A stretch of 64,000 bases of DNA from Arctopsyche grandis (GCF_051622035.1 NC_135358.1:7109001-7173000), one strand, 5' to 3'; counted from the first letter of the stretch, positions 1 to 11,628 are shown. Notes: generated by a model not told the origin, from the letters alone. Numbers and translations are program-made.

Positions 1-175
1 CGAAATTTTTTCCATAGATGTCAATGTGGATGATGTTTGTATGTATTTGCATTGTATAAAATGCTTGTTTTAATTGTATTTTTGTATTGTTTCTGTATAA
101 GAACACTCGTCACTTTGGATCGATCTATAAATATGAGTGTACATACATGTTCGATTGAAATAAAAATAAAAATAA
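1..175 (+). repeat. SINE 3' part with LINE A-type tail
   Basis: The window opens inside a copy of the dispersed SINE. The block 'ccatagatgtcaatgtgga' matches the body of the copy at 60.76 kb. The tail (about 108-160) contains 'cactcgtcactttgga' and ends in an A-rich AATAAAAATAAAA run. That tail matches the 3' end of LINE A at 2.39-2.46 kb, so this copy carries a different tail from most others in the window. The head lies outside the window. Confidence 0.7.
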
Positions 176-180
176 CATAA

Positions 181-831
181 AAATATGTCTACAAGAAAAA
201 ATTTCCAAAAATCAAAATTCAAACATCAATATTCGTATAATCAACAGCAAACTAACCATCTAACGTACGTACGCTTCGAAAATTTTACAGCACAAATCAA
301 AAGAGCATTCTGAATTTTTATCGTACCACGTTTCACTCCAACGCTGAAAAAAAAAAAAACCCACCACCACCACTTTATGTATTCTCCATCTGCAGCCTCC
401 ACTCCGAAAGACCTCGCCGATTGTACTCATATAATAAAATTAGACGATACGATACGCCAGACTTCTCGATTTAAATCCATCGCGCAAAACGTATCACGGC
501 AATTCTATTACGCCCAAGTTAAGTCGAGAAATTAATCGACGATAGCTTCGCAAACGCGTCTGAATCGCCGGCCGCTAGTACGCACTAACGGCCGTTAAAC
601 GACGCGTGCGAATCGCGAACGAAGTGACGATATCGTCAAACGACCCTCAGAAAGGGTATCGTTAATGATTGTAAAACGACGTAAAGTGGAAATCTCGGTC
701 GAGGAAACCTCTCTATCACACCCCCCTACACACACACACATCCACAAAACCCACCCACCCCATGACCAGATCATCGACACCGTTAAAAATATTACGGCGC
801 AATAAAGGCCGGAACAATGCGACCTTTACTA
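181..831. other. Unique sequence, no gene seen
   Basis: AT-rich to about 360, then more CpG-rich (about 400-700). A short reverse frame at 595-780 has no recognisable motif and looks like chance. There is a CA run near 727-741. Confidence 0.5.
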
Positions 832-1189
832 TACTATGGTAGGGTTACCATACGTCCTTTTTTCCCCAGACATGCAACCCTTTTCAGGTCTTAAATTTCC
901 GAGCTTTTAAAATGTGTAAAAATGTTCGGGTTTTTACTTTATACACTTATTATTTATTTGGGCTTTGAATCTTAGCACCTTTTATAACGGTGGTTGCGTC
1001 ATTGTCCCGGTAGTATTTTTGATTTTTAAATGTTTTTCATTATTACTAAATTATGTTCATAATACATCTTGTATCTATGTATTTTAATAGCTACTGATCT
1101 ACTGATCATTTTCTATTTTACAATTTTAATTTAATTTTGTTAGTAATCATTGTATTATATTATCCTAACATTAATGTACAGCATAATAG

Positions 1190-1300
1190 GAAAAAGAGCT
1201 TGGGGTTTACCTGTTAGGCCTTCCTGGTATATATATGTATACATATGTATATACATACATATAAATGTATATACAAATGTAAAAATAAAATAACATTTTC
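1190..1300 (+). repeat. SINE type-I tail inserted in hAT-1
   Basis: Contains 'ggggtttacctgttaggcc' followed by 'ttcctggtatatatatgta', the type-I tail seen in full SINE copies at 9.4, 36.3 and 49.5 kb. It ends in a short TA/ACAT microsatellite. The tRNA-like head is absent, so this is a 5'-truncated copy. Confidence 0.65.
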
Positions 1301-1447
1301 AAAATCACCCGTTGACATAAATTAGAATTATAATTTTGAAACACTATTTTAATTTGAAACGTTATATTTGAAAGTAGCTTTTAAAACTCCACTTTCTTTC
1401 ATTTTTTTCAGAAATATTTCGCAAAACATTAACTATAATGTTTTGCG

Positions 1448-1682
1448 TTTAGCAATTTTTTACTTTATCTGTATCTTTTTCTTTATCTGTTTTTTTTCTT
1501 TTTTTTAAATCTTGATGTTTTTGTAATTTTACTTTTTTATATCACCATGTGGTGCTCACTGTAAATGGAATATTATATTTTTATTTATGTTTATTATTAT
1601 TTTTTGTCTCATTATACAACTTTCTTTTTATATTTTATTCTGTATGTGTGCCTATTTAAATAAAATAAAATAAAATAAATAA
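1448..1682 (+). repeat. LINE 3'-UTR with (TAAAA)n tail
   Basis: Sequence present here but absent from the matching position of the hAT-1 copy at 21.6 kb, where 'taatgttttg' runs almost directly into 'atatttaaaaatactgg'. The block ends in repeated TAAAA units (about 1657-1680), as expected for the 3' end of a 5'-truncated non-LTR element. The parent family is not otherwise seen in this window. Confidence 0.55.
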
Positions 1683-1756
1683 AATATTTAAAAGTACTGG
1701 TGGCCTTGTCTTACGTTTATCCTGCTGTGCCGAGATTCTGAACATCGAATTAAAAT

Positions 1757-2460
1757 CCAACTGTTTTGAGACTGCTGTACAATACTCTCGTTAGGAGTAT
1801 CTTGGAATACGCCTCTATGATCTGGAATCCTTCCAATAAATCTCTATCTATGAAACTTGAACTTATCCAAAGACGCTTTCTTCGACTGCTTTATAAGGAG
1901 CAATATGGGATTTACCCATATTTATTTCCTTCACAATTCGTCATGGGTATGGTCGGCTACACTTCTCTTGAACACAGGAGGAGTGTTGCCCTCATCAAGT
2001 TCTTGTTTTCCATATTTAGAGGCTATATCTCCTGTCCGTCTATCCTGGCTGAGTTGGGCCTTCATGCTCCAGAGAGTGTAATATGGACCTGCCATCGTCC
2101 CCTTTTTCACACTCCTCTGGCTAGAACTGTGGCTTTTAGTTATTCTTCCATTCCTCGTGGGCTCCGTTTCTTAAATTCACTGGATGGTGCCATTGACATT
2201 TGTCACAACTCTCGTCATTTTCTGCACCACTTCCTAAGTTACTGAAGTCGCGACCATGTAGAAAGGTTGAGTTATTTTTTAAGAATTTTTTTTTTATTTT
2301 TACTTGTCTTTTCTTTATTTACGTATTTTTAACTGTAAAATTTAATGTACTTTTTTACTTTTGTCCTTTCTTAATCTTTTTAGCACACTCGTCGCTTTGG
2401 AGCAATCTGTTAGACGAGTGTGCTTGATTACTTGATGGTGTATAATAAAATAAAATAAAA
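1757..2460 (+). mobile_element. LINE A 3' end (non-LTR retrotransposon)
   Basis: A 5'-truncated non-LTR element made of the C-terminal part of the reverse-transcriptase ORF, a 3'-UTR with 'gcacactcgtcgctttgga' near 2384, and a TAAAA-repeat tail (about 2444-2460). A second, reverse-strand copy lies at 36.5-37.34 kb, and tails alone occur at 26.57 kb and in the SINE at the window start. It sits inside hAT-1 and is therefore younger than hAT-1. Confidence 0.8.
1766..2245 (+). pseudogene. LINE A ORF2 C-terminal fragment
   Basis: A 159-codon open frame from the end of a non-LTR retrotransposon ORF2, downstream of the reverse-transcriptase catalytic core. Residues 3-22 include LVRSILEYASMIWNP, the typical post-RT block of jockey/CR1-group elements. 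It is followed by LELIQRRFLRLLY and, further on, TSLEHRRSVALIKFL. The YxDD catalytic box, endonuclease and ORF1 are all missing, so it is 5'-truncated and cannot retrotranspose. The upstream frame is open a little way into 'ccaactgttttgaga', which matches the reverse copy at 37.2 kb, so the first methionine is not a real start. The frame itself is uninterrupted, suggesting a fairly young insertion. The exact clade is not settled by eye. Confidence 0.8.
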
Positions 2461-2680
2461 TATCACCACTATTTGAGTATGATTAATTTACAGTAAAATT
2501 TATGTACAATTTAAAATTCATAGATTTCTCGTTAATTTGGAGTTTTCAGTGTCACGTAATTCAACGACTTATGTAATAAAAATGCTGCATTGCTTGTGAT
2601 TGGCCAGGAAGGTGCATTAGTGTATACCTTTTAGGCCTTTCTGGTATATATGTATATAATAAAAATAAAAAGTCAAATAG
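2461..2680 (+). repeat. SINE 3' half, type-I tail
   Basis: Starts directly after the LINE A tail with 'tatcaccactatttgagt', matching the middle of the full SINE at 9.37-9.92 kb. It continues through 'ggccaggaaggtgcattag' to the type-I tail and an AATAAAAATAAA end. The tRNA-like head is missing. Confidence 0.7.
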
Positions 2681-2842
2681 AAACACTGATCTTGGATCTG
2701 AAAATTGGATTTCGGCCACTTTCAAATATAACGGCTCATTTAATAACCGACCAAAATCAAAATCACATATGTAAAAACCCAGACCCAAAAGGAACTGTAG
2801 ACAATGGTAACCCTATCCGAATATGGCCACCCTATGCTATGA

Positions 2843-3799
2843 CTTTTCCGACGAAGGGTCTCGAAGACCCTAATAGTGGGGTTTTCTAATACGTTTTGCA
2901 TGCGTCCGCACGGATATTTTAATGCGTCCGTGCAGGTGGAGGGTAGTTAATTTGCGGACTGCGGAACAATTGTGTGCGGAATTTAATTTCGGGCACGTTT
3001 GACGCACGTACGAGACTACCTCGCACGACCCGTCCTTCCACAGTTTGTATGGACTCGTATTGTATAAGTACACGAGTCGAGAGTGTCGCAATTTACATGC
3101 GAAATAATTTACTTATTTAGTGGACGCGTCGGAGCGAAACGCATGGCTCGTGTGAACGCTGATTGAAACGGTGTGCTTTCGGCGATTCAATTCGATCTTG
3201 AGAGGAGCTTTCGAAAGACTGGAGTAAAATTACACGTGACTTTCCAAAGTATGCGTATTATATAAATACATATGTATATAGTATAGTTTGGCTTTTGGCA
3301 GACAGCGCACTTGAATTCCGAAAGTCTCTTTATGTATGTATGATCTTGGCAGACCTTTTCCGCCGCGGGATTGTTTGCTTGGAGTTTTTCCGCTGACTTT
3401 TAAAGAGTATGGAAAATATTAGGTTGGTTGAAATTTAATTGCAGTATATGACAATTTTTTGCTGAGTGGTTCTGAATCGTTGGAAACTCAACATTTGTGC
3501 ATGCTTTGGAATTCTTTCCCATAGTACTGGTTCAACTACATACATATCTTCAGTTAGTTGTTATAAACCGAAGAAAGACGCCTACGATATTTTCCATCTT
3601 TATAACTTTCAGTCGAAATACACAGTTTCCAGGACAACTATTGCACCGTACGTTCCTTAACAATACCCAACCTATAGCCATTGCTTAATTCGTGAACAGT
3701 TTCTGTAGCGTTACCACCAGTTTTGAACTCATTCAGGAAATTGCTCATTTTCCACAATTAATTGAATATTCTAATTTTACTTAAATACAAACAGAAAAT
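2843..3799. other. Unique sequence, no gene seen
   Basis: CpG-containing unique sequence at 2880-3240, then AT-rich. There is a TATGTA-type microsatellite at 3265-3290. Short frames at 2870-3091 and 3466-3688 have no family features. Confidence 0.45.
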
Positions 3800-4075
3800 A
3801 ATAATAGCATGACAATCATCATTATCACAGCCATTTGATATCCACTTCTGGATATCGAATGGCTGTGCTGGGCAACTCTCATCAATCTCATCCCAATTTT
3901 TTTTCTAATTTCATCCACCCATCTTCCTTTCACCCTTTTAGATTCTCTCAAGTTACATTTCAGCAATTCTTATATCCACCTTTCTTCCATTATTCTAGCT
4001 ACGTGATCTGTCCATTTTAATCTTTTCACTCTCTTATATATCGACTACCCGTTTCATACTGTTCACCTATGTATG
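3800..4075 (-). mobile_element. RTE-type LINE 3' end
   Basis: Read on the reverse strand, this matches the 3' end of the RTE fragment at 54.9-55.4 kb: a region encoding a GKR/GRW-type C-terminus, then the terminal block around 'tccacttctgga' and an ATC/ATT-rich end near 3815. Frames are broken. It contains a very regular 19-bp stem at 3826-3867, an extended form of the shorter TCCA...TGGA hairpin at the other copy. Confidence 0.65.
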
Positions 4076-4109
4076 TATATACGTTTTAATTGTTATGACG
4101 AATCAAATT

Positions 4110-4250
4110 AATCAGTATCCTCATCCATCTCATCCCACACATTTTTCTAATAAAATCCACCCATTTCCCATGTGGCATTCCTTGCATCCTTTTACATTCT
4201 CTCGGGTACCATTTGAGCACTTATTTCATGCATCTTTAGTCCAATGTTTG
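4110..4250 (-). mobile_element. Second RTE 3' fragment
   Basis: Repeats the middle of the preceding RTE fragment ('ctcatccatctcatcccaca', 'tttctaataaaatccaccca', 'tctctcgggtaccatttga') in the same orientation, separated by about 35 bp of unrelated sequence. It is either a separate insertion or a partial duplication of the first. Confidence 0.55.
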
Positions 4251-4802
4251 CATAAATGCTCGCGACTTAATCTGTAGAGCGTTCAAGAAGTCGCAATCTG
4301 AAGTGTTCTATTCATCGATATGAGAATGCAATATGTATTTGAAAGTAAATATTTGAATAGCAATATATTAAATACATTAATTAAATATATTAATTAATTA
4401 AATTATGTTCACTTGTACCAACTAACTCTACAAGGGAAATAAGTGTAGTCTCACATAGCAAAGGGGTACTTGTTCCTAATATAAACTCCATGGAACTACC
4501 TATATGTACAATGTACATTGATCTCAAAACAGCTGCAAGAAAAGAATAAATTTCAAAAAATAAATAAATAATAAATAAGTTTCAGATTGTGCTTCGTATA
4601 TTTTCATACGATTAAAATTATTGTTTACATACATTGTTGAAATATTTCATCCAATAACTTAAAAACCTGTCCCGAATCATTACTGTTTGTAAGCAAAATG
4701 TTTAGAAATTACTAATTTTGACAAATGTCGCCTAAAAATAATATTCAAAAAATCATTTTACAACAAACATACGAGTTTAATATACAAACATACATACAGT
4801 AT
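4251..4802. other. AT-rich sequence, no feature
   Basis: Low-complexity AT-rich sequence with 'attaattaaat' runs near 4376-4400. Nothing recognisable. Confidence 0.5.
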
Positions 4803-4803
4803 T

Positions 4804-5175
4804 AACCAGCAGCATAGACGAATGGTTAGCATATAATGCTTCTGAACAAAGTAGTTCCCGTTTCAATCCCACCGGTTGCTGCTAGCCAGACCTAGGATAT
4901 GTGACTCCAGGTCAATCGTTTCCTATCAGAGTTTGCCAATTTAACTGATTTCCATTGAAACGGTTCCAGCAAATTGTCAACCTTTACCCATTTTCTCACA
5001 AACTTCGAGTTTTCAGCATATCGATTTTCGCGGATTGGCAAAAAAACACTGAAAATTTGACCATATATGTCTCTGTTGATGTTAATTTATATTTGTGTTT
5101 GCCTCGCATAGTACTTACAATACTTCTGTACAACGCTTGACCATAGATGTCATGTTTAATGTATAAAATATATGT
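4804..5175 (+). repeat. tRNA-derived SINE, full head
   Basis: The head starts 'aaccagcagcatagacgaat', with a box A-like segment (tggttagcatataatgct) and a box B-like GTTTCAATCCC, followed by the family core 'gtgactccaggtcaatcg', 'gtttgccaattt', 'attgaaacggttcc'. It lacks the type-I tail and instead ends near 'gaccatagatgtcatgttta', like the copy at 60.76-61.09 kb. A Helitron begins 18 bp downstream. Confidence 0.8.
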
Positions 5176-5192
5176 GTGCATAGATAGCTGTA

Positions 5193-5406
5193 TCTAATAT
5201 ATAATTTCGAAAGAGACTCTGTAAGTATGTAATGTTGGTTGGCAACATCGACATATCAAAGTTTCAATGACGACGATTCTTAAATTCGATTTTTAAATTC
5301 AAATAAATTTAATATAAAAAAAAACAATTGATTATTTACAATTTCATTTGCCATGTTTAAGCTGTTTATATTACAAATACTGAGCCTAGCCAGGTAAGAC
5401 AACTAG
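5193..5406 (+). mobile_element. Non-autonomous Helitron (H1 copy 1)
   Basis: Starts TCTAATATATAATTTCGAAA and ends in CTAG, flanked by A (5192) and T (5407), the A^T insertion pattern of Helitrons. The 3' end carries the family motif, here degraded to 'gagcctagccaggtaagac'. It is 214 bp with no coding capacity. Confidence 0.75.
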
Positions 5407-5435
5407 TAATCAATAAATAGATGAAACTAATATGT

Positions 5436-5510
5436 ATGACCAAAATGGCGCATTGGATCACTCTGTAATGCCACTGCGGTATAATAAAAATAAGTAAATA
5501 AATAAGAAAA
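5436..5510 (+). repeat. LINE D 3' tail
   Basis: Contains 'gaccaaaatggcgcattgga' and 'taatgccactgcgg', then AAATAAGTAAATAAATAAG. This corresponds to the inverted GACCATTGTGGC...GCCACAATGG block at the ends of the copies at 29.7 and 39.7 kb. Confidence 0.55.
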
Positions 5511-5559
5511 TATTTTTTTCCACTAAAACCATTTGAAATATCAATATCGCCATTTTATC

Positions 5560-6345
5560 ACGAAACAAGTTTTTATATACTTTTGCTATTTACAAAGGAA
5601 TTGCACATTCCACCCCGTATCTTTCAATATTTACACTCAATTTTCCAATGTTCCAGCCACTACCCTTAAACAAACACCCTTTTCAACACACACACACACA
5701 CACTCATAGTATATTTATTTATTTCTCACGACACTTTCCCACCCTCTCTCGTTTCGGTAAACTCTCAAAGATTCGCGAGCGACTTCCGGTGTTTGTACAA
5801 AACCCGGAGGGGTGGGAAGTGGGGGGTGGCTGATTAAATTCAATGACATGGGCAAGTCGTCACGATTGCCTGCCGATAAAACACCGAAACCGCGTTTAAT
5901 TGCGATTCATATTCAATGAGGCTTTGTGGCCCCGCGCGCATTTTATGAGCGCCACTCCGTCTGCTGCCCCTTCCCCTTTTTCCACCCACCCGCCCTCTCA
6001 CCGACCGACCACCCACCCACCCACCCACCCCCTACCGACGTAACTATGTAAATATGAAATCACCTTACCCATTAGGGTTTCTCGTTAGGTAAATTCATTG
6101 CCTTTCCCGCGTGAACAGCACGCTCTCCCTGAAATTATGCTTGGCTTCATAAAACGCCACTTTTACGACGGAAACTTTAATCTTTTTCCCGCCCCTCTCG
6201 CAGTGGGGCGCGATATTGTTTTTATTAATTTTTTTTACCACGACTGATACGATACCGAGCGCCTATTATTATTTCCTCATCCGCAAATAATTTATGATAT
6301 TGATTGGAGTGGAAAAAGTTCTAATAGCCAGTCCTGCTGACTACA
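5560..6345. other. GC/CpG-rich unique island
   Basis: Unique sequence richer in GC than its surroundings, with a CA run (5689-5703), CCACCC repeats (about 5985-6030) and several TTAATT/TTATTAATT sites. No convincing coding frame: the short frames on both strands overlap and carry no motif. It could be regulatory; that is inference from composition only. Confidence 0.35.
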
Positions 6346-9109
6346 TATGTACATACATATACACATATGTACATATATTCCATCAATCAATATCATCCAC
6401 GTACATACACGTTGAACTTAATTCATTTTTAAATATCTGATTTCTTTCAAGCACACGTGATCTATACTGATTTAATGATTATTCTTTCGATCTTGCATCG
6501 TATCAGTGGCCATTGGAGCCATTAGAGTCGCTCACCATGATTTTCCTCTTTAATAATGGATGGAAAATTACATTTAAAATTGTAGGAAAGATTATAAAAT
6601 ATGAAAAATTATAATAACATAATGGTTTACATATAAAAAATTATTAAAATATGACAAAAAATAATATTACGTATGTCTAATTGTAATTATTTTTAAATGT
6701 GTACATATACATAATTACATCAGATGTTTCAATTTCCTAATTTAAGGTTTGTGATTATAAATTAAAAACCCTTAAAGTTTCATGTATATATGTATGTACA
6801 TAGGCAAAAGGATCAGGAAAATGTTCATTTAAAATTGGACATATTTTTTACAAGGTTTTTATTAGTTTCACTTCGTCCGTTAAGTATGACAAACTTCCTA
6901 AGCTCTTCCTATTGCTTTGAAACTTTTCAATTTTGTGAGGTTTGGCCGCCGATAGAGAATTCAATTGGATCCATTAAGTCGATGGTAAAATATAATCGTA
7001 TTGAACACGTTTAAGAATCGAAGAATTCTGGAGACGGTGACAGTTCACATATTGCCAATAGCCAGTAGCCTTGTTTGTTTGACTTTCCGCTCCCTACTTG
7101 TTTTGTCAGATTTTAATTATTTAAACGCCTATAACTTTATCTTCCTCAAACTATATCTTCTAAAATTTGCATTATAGGCTCTCATTAGCTATCATATATA
7201 TTTTTTCTCCACCGATAGGTTATTTAATGACTGATAAAAATATTTTTTTATAAAATTGAAATGGCCGATGCGGTGTTTGTTGTTTGGCCAAGCCGTTCTC
7301 GCCGCTTGTTTGACGTCCCTCTTTTCGATCTCATTTCTCTAATTTCAACTCTCTGGTTTCGATTTTTTGGATTGATTTTTGACTGAGAGCGTCTCTTCCG
7401 AACTGCGATATTTTACGAACATTTTCACACCACATCATTTTTAATTTACAATTTATACAAATCTATCTATTTATACCAATTTATACAGTCATCTCACAGT
7501 CGAATGCTAATTTACAATTTATATAAATATAGTATGAAAATAATACATATTTTATTATGAAATTCAATTGGAAAAAAATCGAAATGCATATTGATATTTC
7601 AGCTTCGGAATAAAATAAAAAAACCCGAGTAATAAAGAGAATAATTTATTAGTGACTACGGTAGAATATGTTAAGAAGTCGACGAGTGCAGAAAATTAAA
7701 TAATGCAGAAGTGACTATTTTTACAAACGTCCTTTACGTTTCACTTACGATTAAAATTCAGAAGACTTTTTATTTGAAAAAAAATACACTACTGTAATGA
7801 ATTAAATTATAAAGCTCCTGTTTATAACTTTATGTGCATCAAAGAGGTTTGCTACAAATGATTGCAAACCACCCGGCTGCATTCTCATTTCGATTGAATT
7901 TTAACTGTTTGAATTTCAGCATGTACGAAAGACGAGATATTCATGGGGTTGCACAGATGACATTTCGATGTACATTGATGATTATTAATTCTTAAAATTG
8001 GGTTGGATCTTTCTGGCAAGTTTAAAATGGCAAAAGCCGAGACAAAAGTATTAAATGAGCATACAGGGAAATAAGCATGCGCCTGCTTGGTTTGCAATCG
8101 TTTTGCAATAAATAGCGCAGGGGCATCAAAGAGGCTTTTATCGATTTTTTGAAAAAAGCAACATCAAATTTGTCCTATATATGTATGTATGTATGTACAT
8201 GTTTAATCAATTTTTGGAGAAGCCATGTAAAGGGTTTGTATCAAACGTTTACACAGAAGAGAGTCTGCACCTACTGCATGATCTAAAAATACGCTTAAAA
8301 TTCGTGAACCAGCTTCGAAAGCTTTAAATAAACGACGTCGATCAATTGTAGAGTACATTTTCTGCGCCGTCCATCCGCAGATTCAAATAACAGGTTTGCA
8401 AGGTAGTCGGGAATATTTAAGCTCCCGTATACGAATAGGTACTGGGTGGCTACACAGTGTACACACAGACTTTGTAGGCTACTACTCGAATGTAAAAGCA
8501 AATCTATGTAAGTTAAATTTGTAACGCGGCAATAGACGTGGCGGGGGCATTTGTGTATTCACCTAACGGCTGAATTTGCATTTATCTCTGTGAAAAGCCA
8601 ACGTTCCGAAGAAAAACAATTAGCCGACGGCTACGAGCGACAAAAAATATCACCTGAAAAAAAAAGAAACAAAACCACATTTCTACAGTCTCCATCGTGA
8701 TATAAAATCAAATTAGCATCCTTGGAGATGAAATAACAAGAGAGTATACTCGCTTATCGTACAAACCCATACTTTCATAGATAGAGCGAAAGCTCTACAC
8801 ACATATAATAATATGTAGGTTCAAGTGTATTTTGAGGTAAATTCTGACGATAGACTTGTATACTATCGATATACATATACATATGTATGAACATAATATG
8901 CATACTTGTGACATATTCAAAAAGGTGATACATCCTCCAAAGTCGTAAAAAATACTATAAAAATAAGAATAGATAATGCTAAAAGGGTCTTGAATACAAT
9001 ATTCATGTTTTTATTTTTATTTATTCATGAAGTACGTATTATATAAATGCTTCGAAGATTGGTCATAAAAATAGCTTACATATAGTGTACTCTTGATTAA
9101 TTCGGCTAA
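6346..9109. other. Unique AT-rich stretch, no gene
   Basis: No recognised repeat or gene. ATGTATGTACAT-type microsatellites at about 6345-6375, 6785-6800, 8178-8200 and 8868-8888. A moderately CpG-rich part is at 7250-7400. Short frames at 6790-7014, 7885-8097 and 8295-8501 look random. Confidence 0.45.
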
Positions 9110-9350
9110 GTTCGAAATGGGGCTTGGTTTTTTTTTTAGATAGTTTTAAACATATAGGAAAAATGTCGCGTTCATGGGATACCTACAAGGTATAGTCCTT
9201 TCAAAACGTCTAAAATAAAAGACCTTGTATCCTTGTATTTATCCTTGCTTGACAATGATCGATAATGGTATTAAGAAATGTAGGAGAATTTGTCGACGTT
9301 CCATATACCACATGCCGCTCTGTGTGATTTCGCTGGAGAGTACGTAACCG
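9110..9350. repeat. Dispersed repeat R1, copy 1
   Basis: 'tttttttttagatagtttta' near 9128 and 'tgacaatgatcgataatgg' near 9250 recur in the same order and orientation at 31.10 and 31.27 kb, so a diverged element is shared. Its ends and class are not determined. Confidence 0.4.
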
Positions 9351-9369
9351 GATAATTGAAAAACACTTT

Positions 9370-9918
9370 TTATTTTATTTTATTTTTTGTTACATTTTAT
9401 ACCAGAAAGGCCTTACAGGTAAGCCCCAATGCGCCTTCCTGGCCAATTACAAATAATACAGCATTTTTATTACATAAATCAATGTATTTCGAGAGGCTGA
9501 AGAACGCAAAATTAGCAAATTAATTAATTAATCCATTGAGACATCAATGGATTTAGACTTGTAAATAAAGTCGCTGAATTACGAAACACTGAAAACTCGC
9601 AAATTAACGAAACATCGATGAATTGTACATAAATTTTATTGTACATTAATTACACTCAAATAATGGTGACATAGTACATAGGTAGGAAGGTTTTTAGCCA
9701 ATTTTTAATCGGGAACCGTTTCAACAATGCAATCAGAGAAAATTGGCTAACTCTGATAGGAAAAGATTGATCTGGAGTCACAAATATCCAGGTCTGACCA
9801 GCAGCACAACAGATATACTCAGAAAAATTCTTTTCAATTGAGGTCAGCTCATGGGATTGAACCCGGCGCCTCTCAGTTTTAGGCAGAAGCTTAACGACTG
9901 AGCTATGCTGCTGGCTAA
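9370..9918 (-). repeat. Full-length SINE with type-I tail
   Basis: The most complete SINE copy. On the reverse strand from 9917: 'ccagcagcatagctcagtcg' (box A region), GGTTCAATCCC (box B), the core 'ggatatttgtgactccag' and 'attgttgaaacggttcc', a central block ending 'gctgtattatttgtaattgg', then the type-I tail 'gaaggcgcattggggctta' and a (TAAAA)n end near 9370. It is about 545 bp long. The tail does not come from the tRNA-like part and is probably borrowed from a LINE. Confidence 0.85.
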
Positions 9919-10840
9919 ATATATAATACGAAGTATGAATTTTGTGTATGTGTGTACGCTCCCGCGCAGCACATCTGACGTTGGTATCACCCATCGCTCG
10001 TCATGACGTCATTTGGCGCTCAATATCAGGAGCACATATCAGACGCTCCACAACCTCCACTTTCCCGCTTTAAAAAAATTAAAAACATGTTTGGAAAATT
10101 ATTGCATAAAAATTATCCCATTTGTGAAAATTTTCATTTCGAGCCCTGTTTTATATTGCATAAATAAAATATTGCAAAGTGGTTTAAAAATAGTTGAACT
10201 CCTTGCGGAACAGTCAGATTCGGATTGAAAAGCGACAATCAACGAATAGAACGACTGGGTAGTAAGTGTCAAACTAAGCCGTGTAGGCCATAGCAACCAA
10301 CATTATTACCAAGCTCTTCTTACATTCGCTTATATCACGATCAACATTTACAACAATATGAGTGACCTAAAAATATATATGAGAGATGATGAAAACCTAT
10401 AGAAAAAATCTAATAAAATATAAAGTGAAAAAGAAAAAGAAATAGGCGTTGAAGCAATTAAAATCTGAGATAGCTAGATGATGGCGAAAAAAGATATACA
10501 GCAAGAATTAAGCCGATGTGATCTTAGTAGGCGAACAATGCGACCGAACATTTTGGGCGATTAACGTCAGGCAGATCTTCGTGGGAGGATTCCCAAACGT
10601 GTCTGTTACGATCATCGGCGGATGATACCTTTACTTACATATATTGATGACCAAAATGAGCAAAATGGCAAAGTATGAAAACGATCAGTTAAGAGCCAAA
10701 ATTTTTACTGAATTGCAATCGTAAGGCAAAGTAAGAAGAGGTATGTAAAAAATACATCAATGGAAAAGTTAAATATCAAGATCTATCAGAAGAAATAAAT
10801 TCGCAGCATCCCTTAATTTCAAAGTCACCTTACGCCACTT
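9919..10840. other. Unique sequence, no gene
   Basis: No recognised element. A short block near 10368-10400 ('aaaaatatatatgagagatg') resembles 30.985 kb. The frame at 10013-10228 has no motif. Confidence 0.45.
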
Positions 10841-10842
10841 CT

Positions 10843-10882
10843 ACACACACACACACACACACACACATAAACACACACAAAG
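10843..10882. repeat. (CA)n microsatellite
   Basis: Run of AC dinucleotides with two small interruptions. Confidence 0.9.
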
Positions 10883-10919
10883 ACACACCACATGCAAATT
10901 TTGTCCGTGCGCAATCTAT

Positions 10920-11480
10920 AGGTCGATTTTAATTAACGATTCATAACTACCGTATACATACATACATACATTGGTACGGCAGTCGGTTGAAAGGGCCCTG
11001 CGGCCCTTCCAAAACTCACGTCTTAACTTCGGCGCACAATCGGCGCGAAGTTGCCTATTAGGTGTGGTATTAGTTAGTTATTAGAAGGGCGAACGAACGG
11101 GGGAGGGGGTAAGGACAGAGGGGGCAAGGGATGGTACGGAGTGAGTGGGGGGGAGGGCGAGGGGAGGGGTACTTAAACTTTTAGGGTCATCCCCATAAGC
11201 AGATTATATTCGTCGAAATTGGAGCCGACGCCCATAACCACTTCATCAATCACGGCCCCCACGTACGTAGCTACCTTCTACTGTGCGAACGGGCCCAAGT
11301 TTCGCCAATTTTGAAGCTTTATCCGCGCTAATTCGAATTTCGCGCCAAACCCTTGTCGCAAATTTTAATTGACTGCGACGTCGACGAGGATGCGTCCGAT
11401 TAATATTTCAGATAAAAATATTCATTAGCTCTCGTCGATCTCAATTTTATGCGAGCGCCCTCTGCCAAGTTTCGATAAAA
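10920..11480. other. CpG-rich island with G-run cluster
   Basis: Unique, CpG-rich sequence. From 11097 to 11170 the plus strand has many runs of three or more G separated by short loops, enough for G-quadruplex folding. Downstream there is 'cgtacgtagctac' and 'taattcgaattt'. No gene seen; the long frame running into the following TA repeat is an artefact. Confidence 0.4.
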
Positions 11481-11535
11481 ATGTAAATGTTTTTATTTTA
11501 TTTCAAACGGAACATGTACACTCGCCTTTACACAG

Positions 11536-11539
<4 letters not shown>

Positions 11540-11628
<89 letters not shown>

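Larger units (their letters stand above)
832..2842. mobile_element. hAT-like DNA transposon (hAT-1), interrupted
   Basis: The left end reads TAGGGTTACCATACGTCC (from 840) and the right end, reverse-complemented, reads TAGGGTGGCCATATTCGGA (to 2834). These are imperfect inverted repeats. They are flanked by 8-bp sequences TACTATGG (832-839) and TGCTATGA (2835-2842), 6 of 8 matching, which fits an old hAT target duplication. A second copy of the interior at 21.53-21.79 kb lacks the insertions, so the boundaries of at least two of them are visible. No transposase is recognisable, so this is non-autonomous or gutted. The hAT assignment rests on ends and duplication length only. Confidence 0.5.

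Noticed and set aside
5840..6028. GGWVGG-rich reverse frame
   Set aside because: Produced by CCACCC repeats; no coding evidence.
9830..9918. tRNA gene candidate from box A/B sequences
   Set aside because: Lacks a cloverleaf with a proper anticodon arm and recurs with the same downstream core at many sites, so it is the head of a SINE. The same applies to 47.6 and 49.9 kb.
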